Assembly (NCBI GenBank): GCA_033964015.1
Contig: CM066912.1
Coordinates: forward strand, 26,199,605 to 26,263,604
Reading direction: 5' to 3'
Source: Scolanthus callimorphus
Taxonomy: Eukaryota; Cnidaria; Anthozoa; Actiniaria; Edwardsiidae
DNA length: 64,000 nucleotides
Shown: positions 21,295 to 33,215 of the stretch, one piece after another
Layout: the number at the start of each line of letters is the position of its first letter
How positions within the stretch are numbered: position 1 is the first letter of the stretch
The notes under the pieces: model-generated
Told to the model about the DNA's origin: nothing
Seen by the model: only the letters and a program-made list of their open reading frames with translations
Database searches by the model: none
Made by a program: the position numbers and the translations under genes

Positions 21295-22063
21295 GGGACC
21301 GATCGTTTATAACGTCTACGGGGGGGGCGGTGGAATTTGGGTGGGGGTAAAAATTTAGAAGACATAGATTTTAGGGGGGTAATTTTTTGGCACCCTCTCT
21401 CAAAGAGGGGGTAATTTTTTCAGGGACACTAAAATCGCGTCGTGGCATACAGCGCTACGCCATATAGCAAGTACGCGAATTTCGGCGCGCTTCGCGCGCA
21501 ACGGAATGTACATAGTTTTTGAGTACGTGCGTAATGGAATGGCTACGAATGTCATTACAAGAAAATATATCTTAGCCAGGAGAAAAAACTAACTCCCCCC
21601 AAAAGGACGCTCTGCAGTAATAAGCATCGGAGCTGTCTCAGTTCGAAAAAAGAAGGCCTAATTATTAGGCAAGCGTGAGTTCCACTTTACGAGGATAGAG
21701 ATTCGTCATTTTGACCCTGCTTTACGCACGTCATTTGCGATCTTTGTTTACTACACACAGCAAATGGAATGTTCATCTACATTTTCTTTGAGGTTATGTG
21801 AAATGCGGTCATATCATGCATAAAAATTAGGGCGCGCTTCGCGCGCAACAAAAAGAGAAATTTCTGTAAATTGTTTCCATTAGTTCAAACGGGGATCTGG
21901 TTACAGGGTGGGGGGTAAACTTTTTAGAACATCGATGCTGTGTGGGGTTATTTTTGTATCGCCTTTTTAATGAGGGGGGTGCGAATTTTAACATTCAATA
22001 AATTTAGAAAACCACCGCCCCCCCCCCCCCCCCCCCCCCGTGGACGTAATAACGATCGGTCCC
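21295..22063. mobile_element. PIF/Harbinger-type MITE with TTA target duplication
   Basis: GGGACCGATCGTTTATAACG and CGTAATAACGATCGGTCCC are inverted ends, flanked by TTA at 21292-21294 and 22064-22066. G/C runs sit just inside both ends. Internal GTTTACTACACACAGCAAAT and GGAATGTTCATCTACA resemble 51545-51740. Confidence 0.8.
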
Positions 22064-22387
22064 TTAACTAACGTAAATCTATAATACTATAGAATAGAAA
22101 TAACCACGAAAAGGGAGTTATAGACTATACAGGGTAGAAAAGAAAACTAAAAACGTTTTGATAATCCATAAAAAATTCAAAACAAAGTTCTCGAGCCCGA
22201 GAATTCTCGGGCGTTTCGATAAGAAACGGCGCCTGGGCCGGGATAACCAATCGGGCACTAAAGCGTGGCGCGCAGGAGCCAAAGCCATGTGCCGTTTGTT
22301 TCTTTTAGTTTGAAATCTGCTTTATCTTTTACTACTTGAACTTTGCTTATAGAGTTTCGGCACTAGTAATCAGTCCCCTCGCTCCCC

Positions 22388-23130
22388 CGGCCGGCCACAG
22401 GGTTACCATCCTCCAGTGGTTATGTTTTATCCTCCAGTGGTTATGTTTTGACTTGTAGCAGCTCGGCAAGCCGCTCGGCAAGCCGCTCGGCGATCTCTCG
22501 TGTTTACCCCATAATTATATCCCTCTCAGAATTTGCTCCCGTAAATCATCTGTCATAGAATAAAGGTCAGATAAACTCTAATTGTGTTGTCTTTGATGTC
22601 TCTGATGTGGAAAAACGTCGAAATAGTAGGGAATTATGGCACTTTTAGGTGTGTTTGTAGGGAGAAGGGGGGGGGGGGAAGAGAGAAGGAGGAATTTCTG
22701 AAGGGGGGGCCAGATAGTGAAAACATGGGACGAAAATGCGCAAATTTTCTCCAGCAAATACAGTAAATGTATGGGAAAATTTCCGAGAAAGGGGGGGGGC
22801 CGGGCCCCCCCTGGACCCCCCCTGGCTACGCCCTGCTTTCTCTCTCTCTTCTCTTCCCCCCCCCCCTTCTCCCTACAAAAACACCTAAAAGTGCCATAAT
22901 TCCCTACTATTTCGATATTTTTCCACATCCGAGACATCAAAGACAACAAACACAATTAGAGTTTATCTGACCTTTATGACCTTTATTCTATGACAGATGA
23001 TTTACGGAAGCAAATTCTGAGAGGGATATAATTATGGGGTAAACACGAGAGATCGCCGAGCGACTTGCCGAGCTGCTACAAGTCAAAACATAACCACTGG
23101 AGGATAAAACATAACCACTGGCCGGCTAGC
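22388..23130. mobile_element. Long-armed foldback element
   Basis: Arms of about 270-290 bp (22388-22676 and 22856-23130) are inverted and nearly identical, with CCAGTGGTTATGTTTT, GGGAATTATGGCACTTTTAG and TTCTCCCTACA. The middle is G-rich and contains a CTGGCTACGCCCTG remnant. The complementary ORFs seen on both strands are products of this symmetry. Confidence 0.88.
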
Positions 23131-23612
23131 TGTGGCTAAGCGCTCTGACATTGTACGGTAACCCTGTGGAATCACGTTTTTACCCAGAAGGCTTAAGACG
23201 AACTTCGGCCCCAGGGTCTTGTGGGTAATTTTTAAGATGGCGGTCAATCTAGGAGGTTTGAAGGTGAGATACCTACCTCATGTGACACTGTAGCTTCGCG
23301 AAATATTTATGCTAACGTCTTGTCTACTATTATATGTAACTGAGTTTATTCCTCTTCGTCGAGAAGGTAGGAGCTCGAAGGTAAGAACTCTTGGGGGTCA
23401 AGGCCTGAAAACGCTAAATTCGTCAAAATTAAAGAACTCTTCAGGGTGATCACATGAACTAAAGAATTCTTTGGGGTAATCTCATTTAGTAGGTCCTCAA
23501 CCCGGGGGGTACAAAATTGTTTATGACAGAGCCCATTTGGTTCCCCTTCACAATAAAAGCGGATTTCATATGACTGTAGTGAAACCAATTGCAAAGTAAT
23601 TACACTTTGTGT

Positions 23613-23708
23613 GCACCGAAGCTGTGGAATGATCTCCTTCGTGACATTCGAAACATTTGCTCCATCAATGGCTTCAAGAGGACCCATTTATTTACGAAAG
23701 CATTTTAA
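23613..23708 (+). pseudogene. C-terminal fragment of a non-LTR reverse transcriptase
   Basis: 31 codons, APKLWNDLLRDIRNICSING then a THLFTKAF-type end and a stop. This is the conserved C-terminus of CR1/L2/Rex-like polyproteins (LWN.LP..IR...S...FK..LKT.LF). It is followed by a 3' UTR and (TAT)n at about 23805. The 5' part is missing. Confidence 0.65.
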
Positions 23709-24283
23709 TGTTATTTTGACTGATTTTTTAATTAGGTAGGTGTTGTAATGCGCAGTTGAAAATGTTATTGATAACTGCACACTATAAATGCAATCTATTA
23801 TTATTAGTATAGGAAATCATACGACTTCGAGTTCAATTTGGAATTTATTTGCACTAGTGGCACGAGCCACAGGCGAGTGCAATTTGAACTTTTTGAAAAA
23901 CCCACAAGTGTAAATAAATTCCAAATTGAAGGAGAAAAGTTGTATGATTTCCTAATACTACTAATAATAATATAGACATAGACATGGTTTATTGGTACCG
24001 TGTACATAACAATACATAGGCATTAGGTTCCAATAAATGTGAAATTAAAAACAAAAATACAGATAAAGTTTAGTCCGGCGGGGCGAGGCGATGCCATTAC
24101 TGTTCAGCCTTTAATGTGTTTTTTTTCTTTCTGTTATACTTTCTCATATAAATTTCGTGATTTGCTTTAGTTTTATAATTTTTTGGAATAAAGTCACTCC
24201 GGTTAAACCATTGAGGGCGACCTTTGCTTCCTTTTCAAGGTATTCAAACAATTTTCTTCTGTATGGCTTGAAAGCTACACATT

Positions 24284-24593
24284 TTACTTAAAAAGTTCTT
24301 CGTCTTCTACGGCTCCTGTGTTGCAGATTTGACAGACTCTGTCTTTTGGAGCTTGATAGGGTTTTGCATATCTCCCCGTTTCGATTGCTAAGGAGTGGTT
24401 GCTTAGTCGCAATTTTGTTAGAGCGATTCTATGTTCGACATTCGTGATGTCCGTGAGATAACTTTCAAAGTTGTTTGAGAGCTTGAATTTCCAAAACGTT
24501 CTCAACTTGTTGCCTTGTTGTGCATCTTTTCTTTTGTCATTTTGTAAAGAGCTTATCCATGTTTGTTGTTCGATATCGCATTGTCTTTGTCCA
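24284..24593 (-). pseudogene. Non-LTR retrotransposon C-terminal fragment
   Basis: NKLRTFWKFKLSNNFESYL, ALTKLRLSNHSLAIETGRY and RVCQICNTGAVEDEELF give the conserved order of the region after the RT in many invertebrate elements (KLR..FK..F..E.YL, LR.S.H.L.IE.GR, C..C). A G run at 24617-24636 and more MITE debris precede it. A related fragment is at 51845-52000. Confidence 0.65.
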
Positions 24594-25228
24594 GGATGTC
24601 CAGGATCTCCAGAAAGGGGGGGGGGGGGGGGGGGGCAAAGTGATAATAATGAGGCCAAAGTTTGAAACTTGCTCCAGTATGGGAAAATTTATCGAAAAAG
24701 GGGGAGCCTGCCCCCCCCCCCCCCTGCCTCCCCCTTAGATCTGCCCCTATCAAGTGTTTGAATATCAATGGTTTTCAACAGGACCAACAAAGAATGTCAT
24801 CCTCTGTAACAAGCATATCAAACATCGTGCAAACTCGCTATCTTGAGGTGTTGGATGGCTTTCCTCTTCCACTAACTAGAGACACCTAGGGACAAGGCAA
24901 CTGTAACAAGTACTATACCATAGGCCTGCCGGAGGTCCTGTAAAACAACAAAACAGTCTATTCAGCTGCTATGGCACCAAGGGCAAATGTAGCTAACTCA
25001 AAGGTATCCCAGCTCATTTCATACATACATATCATACATACATATCTCGCAAGCAGTAGCTAATACTACTGCTTGCGAGCTTACATGACGTGTGATGCTA
25101 CAACTAGATTTCAAAAAGTTTGTATATCGAAGATGTGTTGGTGTCAAAACTTGAAACAATTAGTTTTGCATGAGAAACTTTAGTTGCTAAAATGTGTGGT
25201 TTTAGAAATTCCCTCCCCCACAACGGAA

Positions 25229-25510
25229 GCATACCTGCCAACTCTCCAGGTTTCACCGGGAGTCTCCAGGTTTTTTAACAAATCTCCCAGTCTCCAGGTT
25301 AAAGCATCAAATCTCCCAGTTTTTCAACATAATATTCTGATTCATAGTCAGACACAAAAAAGTGAACCGAAGTCCACACCATCAGCAAAGATTCGGAGAG
25401 TTTGGACATTTTTGGAAGGGATTCGGAAAGGTTTGGGGAAAGACTTGAGAAAACAAGATGGTTCCAACGAATTCTCCAGGTTTCAGAATGTCTGGGGTTG
25501 ACAGGTATGC
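25229..25510. mobile_element. MITE with GCATACCTGCCAAC / TTGACAGGTATGC ends
   Basis: Inverted termini are flanked by GGAA-like direct repeats. The interior repeats TCTCCAGGTTT and TCTCCCAG several times. Confidence 0.7.
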
Positions 25511-25737
25511 GGAAGGGTGTTGATAGGTGACCCCACCCCCTCTGGAAAACCCAGTATTTGTATGGAAAAAGTCAATTGATCTCCCGTCCCCACCGCTCTA
25601 TTATGTTACAACAATGAAATACTGGTGATACTGGGTGTAAAAATAACACTCTTTGCCTATGCAAAGCGATGTGATACTGGGTGTAAAAATAACACTCTTT
25701 GCCTATGCTCCATGCTCAAGTTTATATATGTTATTTA

Positions 25738-25861
25738 CCAGCTGGGAGGTCCTTATAGGGAAAAACTGTGATGGAGGGCTGGAAAATGTTGACTGATGCC
25801 GGAGGCCGAGATCAACATTTTTAAGGCCGAGGTCACAGTTTTTCCCTATATGGACTGACCT
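25738..25861. mobile_element. Small MITE, GGTCCTTATAGGGAAAAACT ends
   Basis: About 25-bp inverted ends (AGGGAAAAACTGTG and CACAGTTTTTCCCT), total about 124 bp. Just left, at about 25622-25712, a 48-bp block (GTGATACTGGGTGTAAAAAT) is tandemly duplicated. Confidence 0.7.
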
Positions 25862-27139
25862 AAAGATGATAAATAACTTATTTATTTTTTCAAGCTCTAA
25901 AATTTGATTTATTAATGAAAACAAGCATGTGCAAATTGTTACCATGACCTAGGTCAGAGATAGGAAAATATTGCCCCAGCGTGCATGCTCTAAGAACCAA
26001 TCAGAATGCAGAATTTGTAACTGTGCCCTCTAGGCAAAAATTAATAGGCAAAATTACAATTTTGGTATTTCATTGATGTTTTATATATAATAAACAGAAC
26101 ATTACATGACCACTTACAGATACACATTTTATGTTTTCATGTTAAAACTTTATCTGACTCATGTTCGCTGCACTCACTCATGAGATTAGTTTTCCACACT
26201 CAAATATAAAATTTGTATCTCTCACAGCCATGCAATATCCTTTATTTATCTAGTTTAGGCAATTCATGCTCAATACTAATATAATCGAATAGAATTATCA
26301 TTCTACCTTTAAACATGATTCTGTGCTTCACAAAGTTTCCAGACATAACTAAAAACTCTTCAAAACCTAGTTGTAGCATCAAGTGTCATACAAGCTCACA
26401 AATGGTAGTAAACTACAATAGTATCACTGTACCAGGGGTGTAGCCAGGATTTGAGGAAGGCAGGGTCACTCTGTACAAATGCATGGTGCCCCTTTCCATC
26501 TTTTGATTTATTTCTTTATATGTTTATTTTATTTTTCTTTTAAAAAGATGGGTCACAGGCAGCAAAGCCTGAGTATCAGCGGAATTATATTTTTCTGTGA
26601 GAAAATGAGAGAGGAAAAATAGTACTCAGGCTAGCTACGGGCCAATAGACACATTTGGAAGTGTAGGGTATAACAAAACTTGTACGAAACTTAGATGTGG
26701 TGGCCATGGTTGGACGCGCATGACTGTAACTCAGGCTAATCTAACCGGATATGGAATCAAAAGTTGATTTTTCGTTTCTTTACTGAAATCGGAAAATGGG
26801 TTTTGTTATAAAAAAAATCCAGTTTCAGATTTTGCGTTACTTTCTATCAAGAAAAATCTGTACGATCCAATAAAGAAAATCTAAATCCAGATTTTCCCAA
26901 AGAAACGTAAATCCCTAGATTCTAGGACTTCCTGTTTCGTCTCCATCCACAGCCTCAGACAGTTAGCATGATCGAGAGGCTCTGGGAACGAGATTGGAAA
27001 GAATCCACTTGATGCGCAGCAGCCAAAATTCAGTTTTAGTGTTCATTATAAGTGGGAGTTCGCAAAATAATGAAAATGACAGAAGAAGTCACTGTTGTCT
27101 TGCTAAACATTTTAGTGGTTTCTGTTTATTTATTTTCAG
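25862..27139. other. AT-rich region upstream of the zinc-finger exon
   Basis: A partial MITE starting CAGGGGTGTAGCCAG lies at 26434-26560. The segment just before 27140 is the intron of the zinc-finger gene (acceptor TTTATTTATTTTCAG). Its upstream exons were not recognised. Confidence 0.45.
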
Positions 27140-28297
27140 CCAGAGGGAGAGCTGAAGATATATCAACAGAAACCCAAAGCAGTACGCCGATTTGAGTGCA
27201 AAATGTGCGGCAAATGCTTTGATAGGCCTAGCGGTTTAGAAAGGCACGACCGAACACACACAGGATTAAAGCCATATAAATGCCAGGAGTGTGAAAAATG
27301 CTTCAATTTGTCGAGTAACCTTAAGAAGCACGAAAGAATGCATGCAGGGATCAAACCATTCAAGTGCCGTCAGTGTGACAAGTGTTTCACGCAAACTAGT
27401 AATTTAAAAATGCATGAAAGAACACACACAGGCCTCAGGCCATATCAGTGTCATTTATGCATGGCCTATTTCACTGCGGCTAGTAGCCTGAAAACTCATC
27501 AACGAACCCACACTGGAGCTCGACCACATGAGTGTCGGCAGTGTGGGAGATGTTTTAGTAGTGCTGGTAACTTAAAAAGGCACAATGACGCTGTACACAC
27601 AGGATTGAAACCATATCAGTGTCGAGATTGTCAAAAATGCTTCGCTGATGCTGGAACCCTGAAAAGACATCAACGAACTCACACAGGTCTGAAACCTTAT
27701 GAGTGTAAAACTTGTGGGAAACGCTTCACCGGGGCTGCTTCGCTAAGAAGTCATGGACGAACACACACAGGAGAAAAGCCATACGAATGCCGTCAGTGTG
27801 GTCGATGTTTCGCTTACAGCAGTTGCCTGAAAAGACATGAACACATTCACAAAGGAGAAAAACCTTACGAATGTCTTGAATGTGGTAAACGGTTCACCGC
27901 AAGCAGTTCCCTTGTAAGACACAAAAGAACACACTCAGGACTAAAACCGCACAAGTGCAAAACTTGCACTAAATGGTTTGCTCAGTCTTCCAACTTAAAG
28001 AGACATGAAGAAACTCACGTAAACATTAAATCGCATGAATGTAAACAGTGTGGTAAGTGTTTTGCTGGGCTTGAACATGTGAGATTACATGAACGAACAC
28101 ATACAGGAGCTAAACCATATGACTGCACAGAGTGTGGACAATGTTTCAGTAGTTCTAGTAACCTAAAGCGACACGAAAATACCCATACAGGACTAAAACC
28201 CTACGCTTGTAAGCATTGCGGTAAGTGTTTCAGTTTGCCTGGTAATTTGAAGAGACACGACCGCATCCATAATGATTCATTCCTGTCCCCACTTTGA
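27140..28297 (+). CDS. C2H2 zinc-finger protein, 13 fingers (last exon)
   Basis: The exon opens after TTTATTTTCAG in phase 0 (PEGELKIYQQKPKAVRR) and is open for 385 codons to the stop. It encodes 13 consecutive C2H2 fingers (C-x2-C-x12-H-x3-H; the fifth has one extra residue, H-x4-H). Linkers are mostly TGLKP, TGAKP or TGEKP. The fingers carry the usual F and L core residues. Such proteins are normally nuclear DNA-binding factors; the target cannot be read from here. No KRAB, SCAN or BTB domain is visible, and any effector domain would be on upstream exons. The array is intact, unlike the related array at 38343-39821. Confidence 0.93.
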   Translation, partial: PEGELKIYQQKPKAVRRFECKMCGKCFDRPSGLERHDRTHTGLKPYKCQECEKCFNLSSNLKKHERMHAGIKPFKCRQCDKCFTQTSNLKMHERTHTGLRPYQCHLCMAYFTAASSLKTHQRTHTGARPHECRQCGRCFSSAGNLKRHNDAVHTGLKPYQCRDCQKCFADAGTLKRHQRTHTGLKPYECKTCGKRFTGAASLRSHGRTHTGEKPYECRQCGRCFAYSSCLKRHEHIHKGEKPYECLECGKRFTASSSLVRHKRTHSGLKPHKCKTCTKWFAQSSNLKRHEETHVNIKSHECKQCGKCFAGLEHVRLHERTHTGAKPYDCTECGQCFSSSSNLKRHENTHTGLKPYACKHCGKCFSLPGNLKRHDRIHNDSFLSPL

Positions 28298-28310
28298 AGT
28301 TCAACTTTAG

Positions 28311-28316
28311 AATAAA
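28311..28316 (+). promoter_or_regulatory. AATAAA polyadenylation signal of the zinc-finger gene
   Basis: AATAAA starts 14 nt after the stop codon in the same orientation. Confidence 0.55.
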
Positions 28317-28682
28317 TGCTTTCCAACGTAACATCGTGCAGTCGAAAAGCGTTTTCATTACGGTTCTGAGCATATGGAATCACAATTCTATGATTCTTTG
28401 TTTTTACGACAAAACAATTGCTTTATGATGTAAGATTACGTAACTACGTTCAACAAAAGCTTTTACAAATATTGGTATAAATACGACAGAGTTATGTTAA
28501 TTTCTCATCGCCTGTTGGACGCCGTACATTATGTTTTTGTTACCATTGTCCGCAGGCACCCAGCACGAGCCACACTCATAACGGTGTTGCACGTCTTTGC
28601 GCCTTATCGCGCGGTGGCGAAGGGTAGTAATGAAAAAGTACTCGAGGATGTTCATGTATTTTTAAGGGTTCAAACGAGTTCA

Positions 28683-28962
28683 TTCAACGCCGGGGGGGGG
28701 GGACTCCCATATTTTTTGGTCGGGGATGATCGTCGGAAATTTTCAGTTTCACCCCTAAAAGATACCAAACATGGCGTGGCTCAAATAATTTGTTACCCTA
28801 AAAGACACCTAAAAGATGAGGCCTTATGTGCCAACTAGGCGCGAATGCCGAGATAGGCAACAGGTAAAACATACCCTGCATAAAGAAATTTCCGTGTTTG
28901 ACTAAAACGCTGCCTTTAATGTTGTCTAATTTATCGTCTTCTCATCGAGTAATCTCAAACAT
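28683..28962. mobile_element. Partial copy of the ACTCCCATATTTTTT foldback family
   Basis: A short G run is followed by ACTCCCATATTTTTTGGTCG, GGGATGATCGTCGG and CTAAAAGATACCAAACATGG. The same sequence occurs at 48475, 49867, 50371, 53304 and, related, 55425 and 56060. Only one arm is present here. Confidence 0.75.
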
Positions 28963-29432
28963 CCGTGATCGGACCATCATGGCGACTAGAGGCGTCTTCC
29001 TGAGCTCTGTCGTCCTCGTCATCTCCGCGCGGCTGTGGCTATTTTCTGTCCAGTCTAACGGTACAAATAGCATCTATAAAGAAAAGACCTTCCATCTGTG
29101 GAGACTCCTGAGCATTTATCGCATTGACAGGCTTTTTCTCGCTCCACATGGCCAATTTGAGCCCCGCTCCTATCGCAACTACACCAACGCGAATAGCTAT
29201 CATTGGCCTCCTGCTCTGTTGTGGGATATCGCCAGTCAACCTGGCCCTCGTAACAGCGGATATGTCAAGGAATCTTACTGCTCCTCAATTAAGTGTCTAC
29301 ATGAATGCTAGAAGTGTTACGAAGAAACAGAGTGAGCTGCAAGCTCTATCGATAGGGAAGGATTCTCTGTGTAGAGTCCTGGCTAAGGCCTCACTTTCTG
29401 GACTGTGAAATTCTTCCTTCTTCGGTTTATAC

Positions 29433-29731
29433 CAGGGGCGTAGCCAGGGGGGGTTCCAGGGGTTCCGGAACCCCCCCTCTCCCGCAGCGGAACCCCCTCG
29501 CCTCTGTTCTGGACCGACTTATTACTAAAATTCGGTAAATATTTAATAGACAACAAATAAAAGCTCCAATAAAATGTAGCAAATTTCTTCAAACGCTAGT
29601 TTTTTCCCGAGATCAATATTTTTGGCTGGGTTTCCTGTGGCGAGAACGCAAAAAACGTCCGATTTATGTGGAGTTTTTTAATTTTTTGAATTTTGGAACC
29701 CCCCCTCTCATAAGTGCTGGCTACGCCCCTG
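29433..29731. mobile_element. CAGGGGCGTAGCCAG MITE with TATAC target duplication
   Basis: Ends CAGGGGCGTAGCCAG and CTGGCTACGCCCCTG are flanked by TATAC at 29428-29432 and 29732-29736. It interrupts the endonuclease ORF. Fragments of the family occur at 26434-26560 and 31318-31458. Confidence 0.85.
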
Positions 29732-29878
29732 TATACCATCCACAGACGGGACAGGAGAGACAGAACTGGTGGGGTGTCATGCTGGCTGTTAGAAACAGCA
29801 TTCTTAGTATACGCCGGAGCGACCTTGAAACTGACGCGTGCGAGCTACGTCCGACTGCGAGACGCAAACTTCTAGTAG

Positions 29879-30359
29879 TAGGGTCAGACACATTATGCTC
29901 GGAAATTTGACCATTATGCTTTTTAGCGTCACCCTAAAAACCTTCCCATTATGCCGAAAATTATGCTCATGTCGGACCATTATGCTCGTGTGATGCTGGC
30001 TTAAGTTTTACCTTGACCCCACCCAAACGATTCCTCAAAGCTTAAAACGCAACATTTTTACTTTTTTAACGACTCACAAAAGGCCGGTGATCTAACATGT
30101 CTAGAAGAATTAACCAAGCCTCTTGGCCAAGAACCAAGCCTTAGAAAGACCAGACTAATCAGGCAGAGTCAAATTCAAAGCCCAATTCGATATTTTTTCT
30201 AAATTTTCAATGAAAATAGGGAAATATGTATGTAACTTTAAAGTTTGTAGCATTATGCTAGAATTATGTTGAAATTCGGCCATTATGCCAGCATTATGCT
30301 CGATGCTCTGACTATGCCATTATGCTAAAAATTATGCCGGCATAATGTGTCTGACCCTA
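29879..30359. mobile_element. hAT-type MITE with 8-bp target duplication and an ATTATGC motif array
   Basis: The 20-bp ends TAGGGTCAGACACATTATGC and GCATAATGTGTCTGACCCTA are perfect inverted repeats. The flanks TCTAGTAG at 29871-29878 and 30360-30367 are an 8-bp duplication, as hAT transposases make. CATTATGC or ATTATGC occurs about a dozen times, clustered near both ends. It lies between KLLV and GVYYRS of the endonuclease frame. Confidence 0.9.
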
Positions 30360-31000
30360 TCTAGTAGGTGTCTACTACAGATCAAATGCAGTGATCTAGA
30401 GTATTTGAAACAACTGAAGAAAACACTGGCGCACAGGGCGAAATGTGACCAGCTCGTCGTAATTGGGGACCTAAATCTCGCCGACATCGACTGGAACACG
30501 GGTACAGCGTCAACTGGCGAATACATTACGAACTACTTTACTAAGATAGTAAAAGATTCCTTTCTTTGGCAACTTGTCGACTTTCCCACGAGAGGAGACA
30601 CATTCTAGATCTTATTCTAACTACAATCCCGTCTAAATTTCGGCATATTCATGGGTTCGACGATATACTCTCTACTGATCATAAATTGATCAGTTTGAAT
30701 TAGACCTAAAATTCCACAAAAAACAGAAAGTCAAGCGTTCTGTTTACAACTTCAAACGCGCTGATTGGCCGGGTCTTAAACAACACCAATTTTGACAACT
30801 TCTTCTCATCAGTAAATTCCAACTACTATACAATAAACTCTGATCCTGCAAATCTTCGCCTCCTATCTTCCCATCGCCAGAGCTATTTTACAAAGTCCTA
30901 CTTCCCTAGAACTTGCCTCACCATGTTAGTGCTAGCGTTCAAGTTTTCAAGTCTCAGCTCTCGGCGCACTATAAAGCCAAACTCAACACCTATCAGCCGC

Positions 31001-31574
31001 CTTAATGTACATATTTCTACATATTTTTTCTAAAAGATCCCAATCTTTCGTTCCTTTTGTTCTCCTTAGCACCAAATGTTCAGCGAATGCTCAGTAGATA
31101 CTCGGCAATTTTCAAATCACTTGATAATAATGGTTAAGAGATGGCACTAATTTGTGTAGATTTGAATCATTTAATACGAAGGAAAACGATTTTTACGCAT
31201 CTTTTTCTTCTTCAACTTTTCTTCGGTGTTTTAGTAAAGGCTAGATTTGGTATGCCATAAAATATATTCCAAGTTTGCTGACAGCTTGTTCATGAAGAAA
31301 TTGTTGAACAACAGGATTTGAGAGGGGGAGGGGGCACATCTGTACAAATGTATGGTGGCCCTTCCAGCATTCCCATTTTTTTCTTAATGTTTACTGTATT
31401 TCTTCTAAGAGGGGGGGGGTCACAGACACCCCAGGACCCCCCTAGCTACGCCACTGAACAAGCATTCACAAATGTTGAACAATGCTACAGTCTTGGCCAA
31501 AAGTTGGTATTTTTTGTCAAAAACGCCTAGAACCGCATACGTACATAAAACCAGCTCTATCTCATTATCGTACC
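31001..31574. other. Non-coding region with a CAGGGGCG-family MITE fragment
   Basis: At 31318-31458, a GAGGGGGAGGGGGCACATCT to CCTAGCTACGCCACTG stretch matches the right part of the 26434 fragment family. The rest shows nothing recognisable. Confidence 0.45.
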
Positions 31575-32035
31575 CATAGCTCCCCGGCTCGTCACTTTGC
31601 AGGGGAGAGGCTCTGGTGGCGGCCATTTGATGGCCTTCACTGATTGGCTGATTTTGAACGTCGCTGAAAGGTCTTTCTCTCAACGGCTCTGTTTATATCT
31701 CGCGCATGCGTCAATGCTGTCACCAAAGCCTCCCCGCAAGGTAACGAGCCGGGGAGCTCTGGGTTCGAGTATGGCTCTCTTTTGAAAACGTAACTGGCTA
31801 AATAACACACCACCCCCTATTCGCCCCTCGACTTCCAGCTTTACAAGCAATTTTGAGGCATAAATAATTCGTTTTCTGATGCGCATGCTTCAGTGGCTGT
31901 CACCAGAGCCTTCCACACATTCTCGTACCTAGAGCTCCCCGGCTCGTAACCTCGCGGGGGAGGCTCTGGTGACAGCCACTGACGCATGCGCGTGATTTAA
32001 TACAGAGCCGCTGAGAGAAAGACCTTTCAGCGCAT
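31575..32035. repeat. Two copies of a CTCCCCGGCTCGT repeat
   Basis: AGCTCCCCGGCTCGTCAC with GAGCCGGGGAGCTCTGGGTT inverted (31575-31770), and a second copy at about 31925-32035, both with GAGGCTCTGGTG and GGTCTTTCTCTCAACGGCTC. A third is at 46135-46318. Confidence 0.7.
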
Positions 32036-32709
32036 GCTCCAAGTCGCGGCAAAGTCTTCTTTTAGAAAAGCCTAAAAACTAAATTCCAGCAACTGGAGCT
32101 AGCTTCCTGATTATCTTGACAGGATTCGGGATTTCCTTGCGTGAATTGCACGAATTCTGACCCGGGATGCGGGAATCTCTATGCCTGACAAGTTTACTGT
32201 TGATATTTGACTGCTGGCATAAGGGTATTTGGGTGATTTGACTGAATTTTGTAGCAGGATTCGGGAAGATGCAAATGTTTTGATGAGGTACAATTAGCTA
32301 GAGTCATTTGCACCTGACCAATACCTGCATAACTCTTCTTTATCCACGAGTAGCCATTGGCGTCCCATGATTATTTGATGTTGACGTGTGCAAGGACAGC
32401 CTCAAATTCAGTGGTACAGTTGACGTCATCGTTTTCATTTTTCAATTTTTATCCGGATGTCTTACGTCCACGCGAAAACGATATGTATGTGGATTCGTTT
32501 TTATTCACTTTCGAGAGCGTTTTCAAAGTTATACGGATTCGATGAAAAGGATCAGCGTGTTAGTGTCAGGGGTCAAAGCATCCGTACTTCCGTGGGTGCC
32601 CAATTTGGGGGGTAGGGTAGGTGCCGGAGCCACCTACCTCTCAGAGCTGAAATTTTAAAAAGGTGTATGCTCCAACGCTTTCCTCGCAGCAAGAGGAGTC
32701 CATATGTGC

Positions 32710-33215
32710 AATAAAATCAGTAATAATAATATAATAATACAACATTTATATAGCGCATATAGCCACGTTCTATGCGCTTTACATTGGAAATTAAATCGTT
32801 AAAATTACAATCATTAAAAAATAAGAAATAAAAACAAACTACTATTTACAAACTATTATTTACAACGCATTTAAGGTTACAATCATATACTTAAAATTTT
32901 ACAAATTATCCGCTACTAAAAATAACTCGTAAAAAGATGGGTTTTAAGACGAGACTTAAAAACGGGGACTGTTTCGGAGTTTTTTACATGGGGAGGCATA
33001 AAAAAAGGGGCATGCGCAGAAAAGGATCGAAGACCATAGTTTTTTAGCTTGTATTTAGAAGTGACAAGTCTGGGAGGAGCATCTGAAGAGCGTAATGCTC
33101 TAGCTGGAGTATAGACCTCAATTAGATCCCTCAGGTAGTCAGGCGCTAAACCTTTGAGACATTTAAAAGCAACTAAGTTGATTTTAAAATTTATTCTTAA
33201 TTTAATCAGGTACCC
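32710..33215. repeat. ATAATAATA...TATAGCGCATAT dispersed repeat
   Basis: Starts with (AAT)n, then CAACATTTATATAGCGCATA and CTATGCGCTTTACA, followed by about 400 bp of similar-style sequence with no ORF. This opening is a widespread invertebrate interspersed repeat motif; the class is not certain. Confidence 0.5.

Larger units (their letters stand above)
20727..22232. mobile_element. TIR element with GAAACGCCCGAGAATTCTCG ends
   Basis: The left terminal TTTCTCGAAACGCCCGAGAA and the right terminal TTCTCGGGCGTTTCGATAAG are inverted for about 45 bp. The terminus resembles that of 57488-59932. It contains a retrotransposon tail and a nested PIF-type MITE. No transposase was recognised. Confidence 0.7.
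28970..31000 (+). pseudogene. Degenerate non-LTR retrotransposon, endonuclease region
   Basis: Broken frames in order show LLWDIASQPGPRN (GDI..NPGP-like), LSVYMNARSVTKKQSELQAL (start of an endonuclease/exonuclease/phosphatase domain), WWGVMLAVRNSI, VVIGDLNLADIDWN (catalytic GD.N) and STDHKLISFEL (catalytic DH). This is the apurinic endonuclease half of a CR1/L2/Rex-like ORF2. The RT half is absent. Two MITEs split it, and removing each one rejoins the frame locally. Confidence 0.75.
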
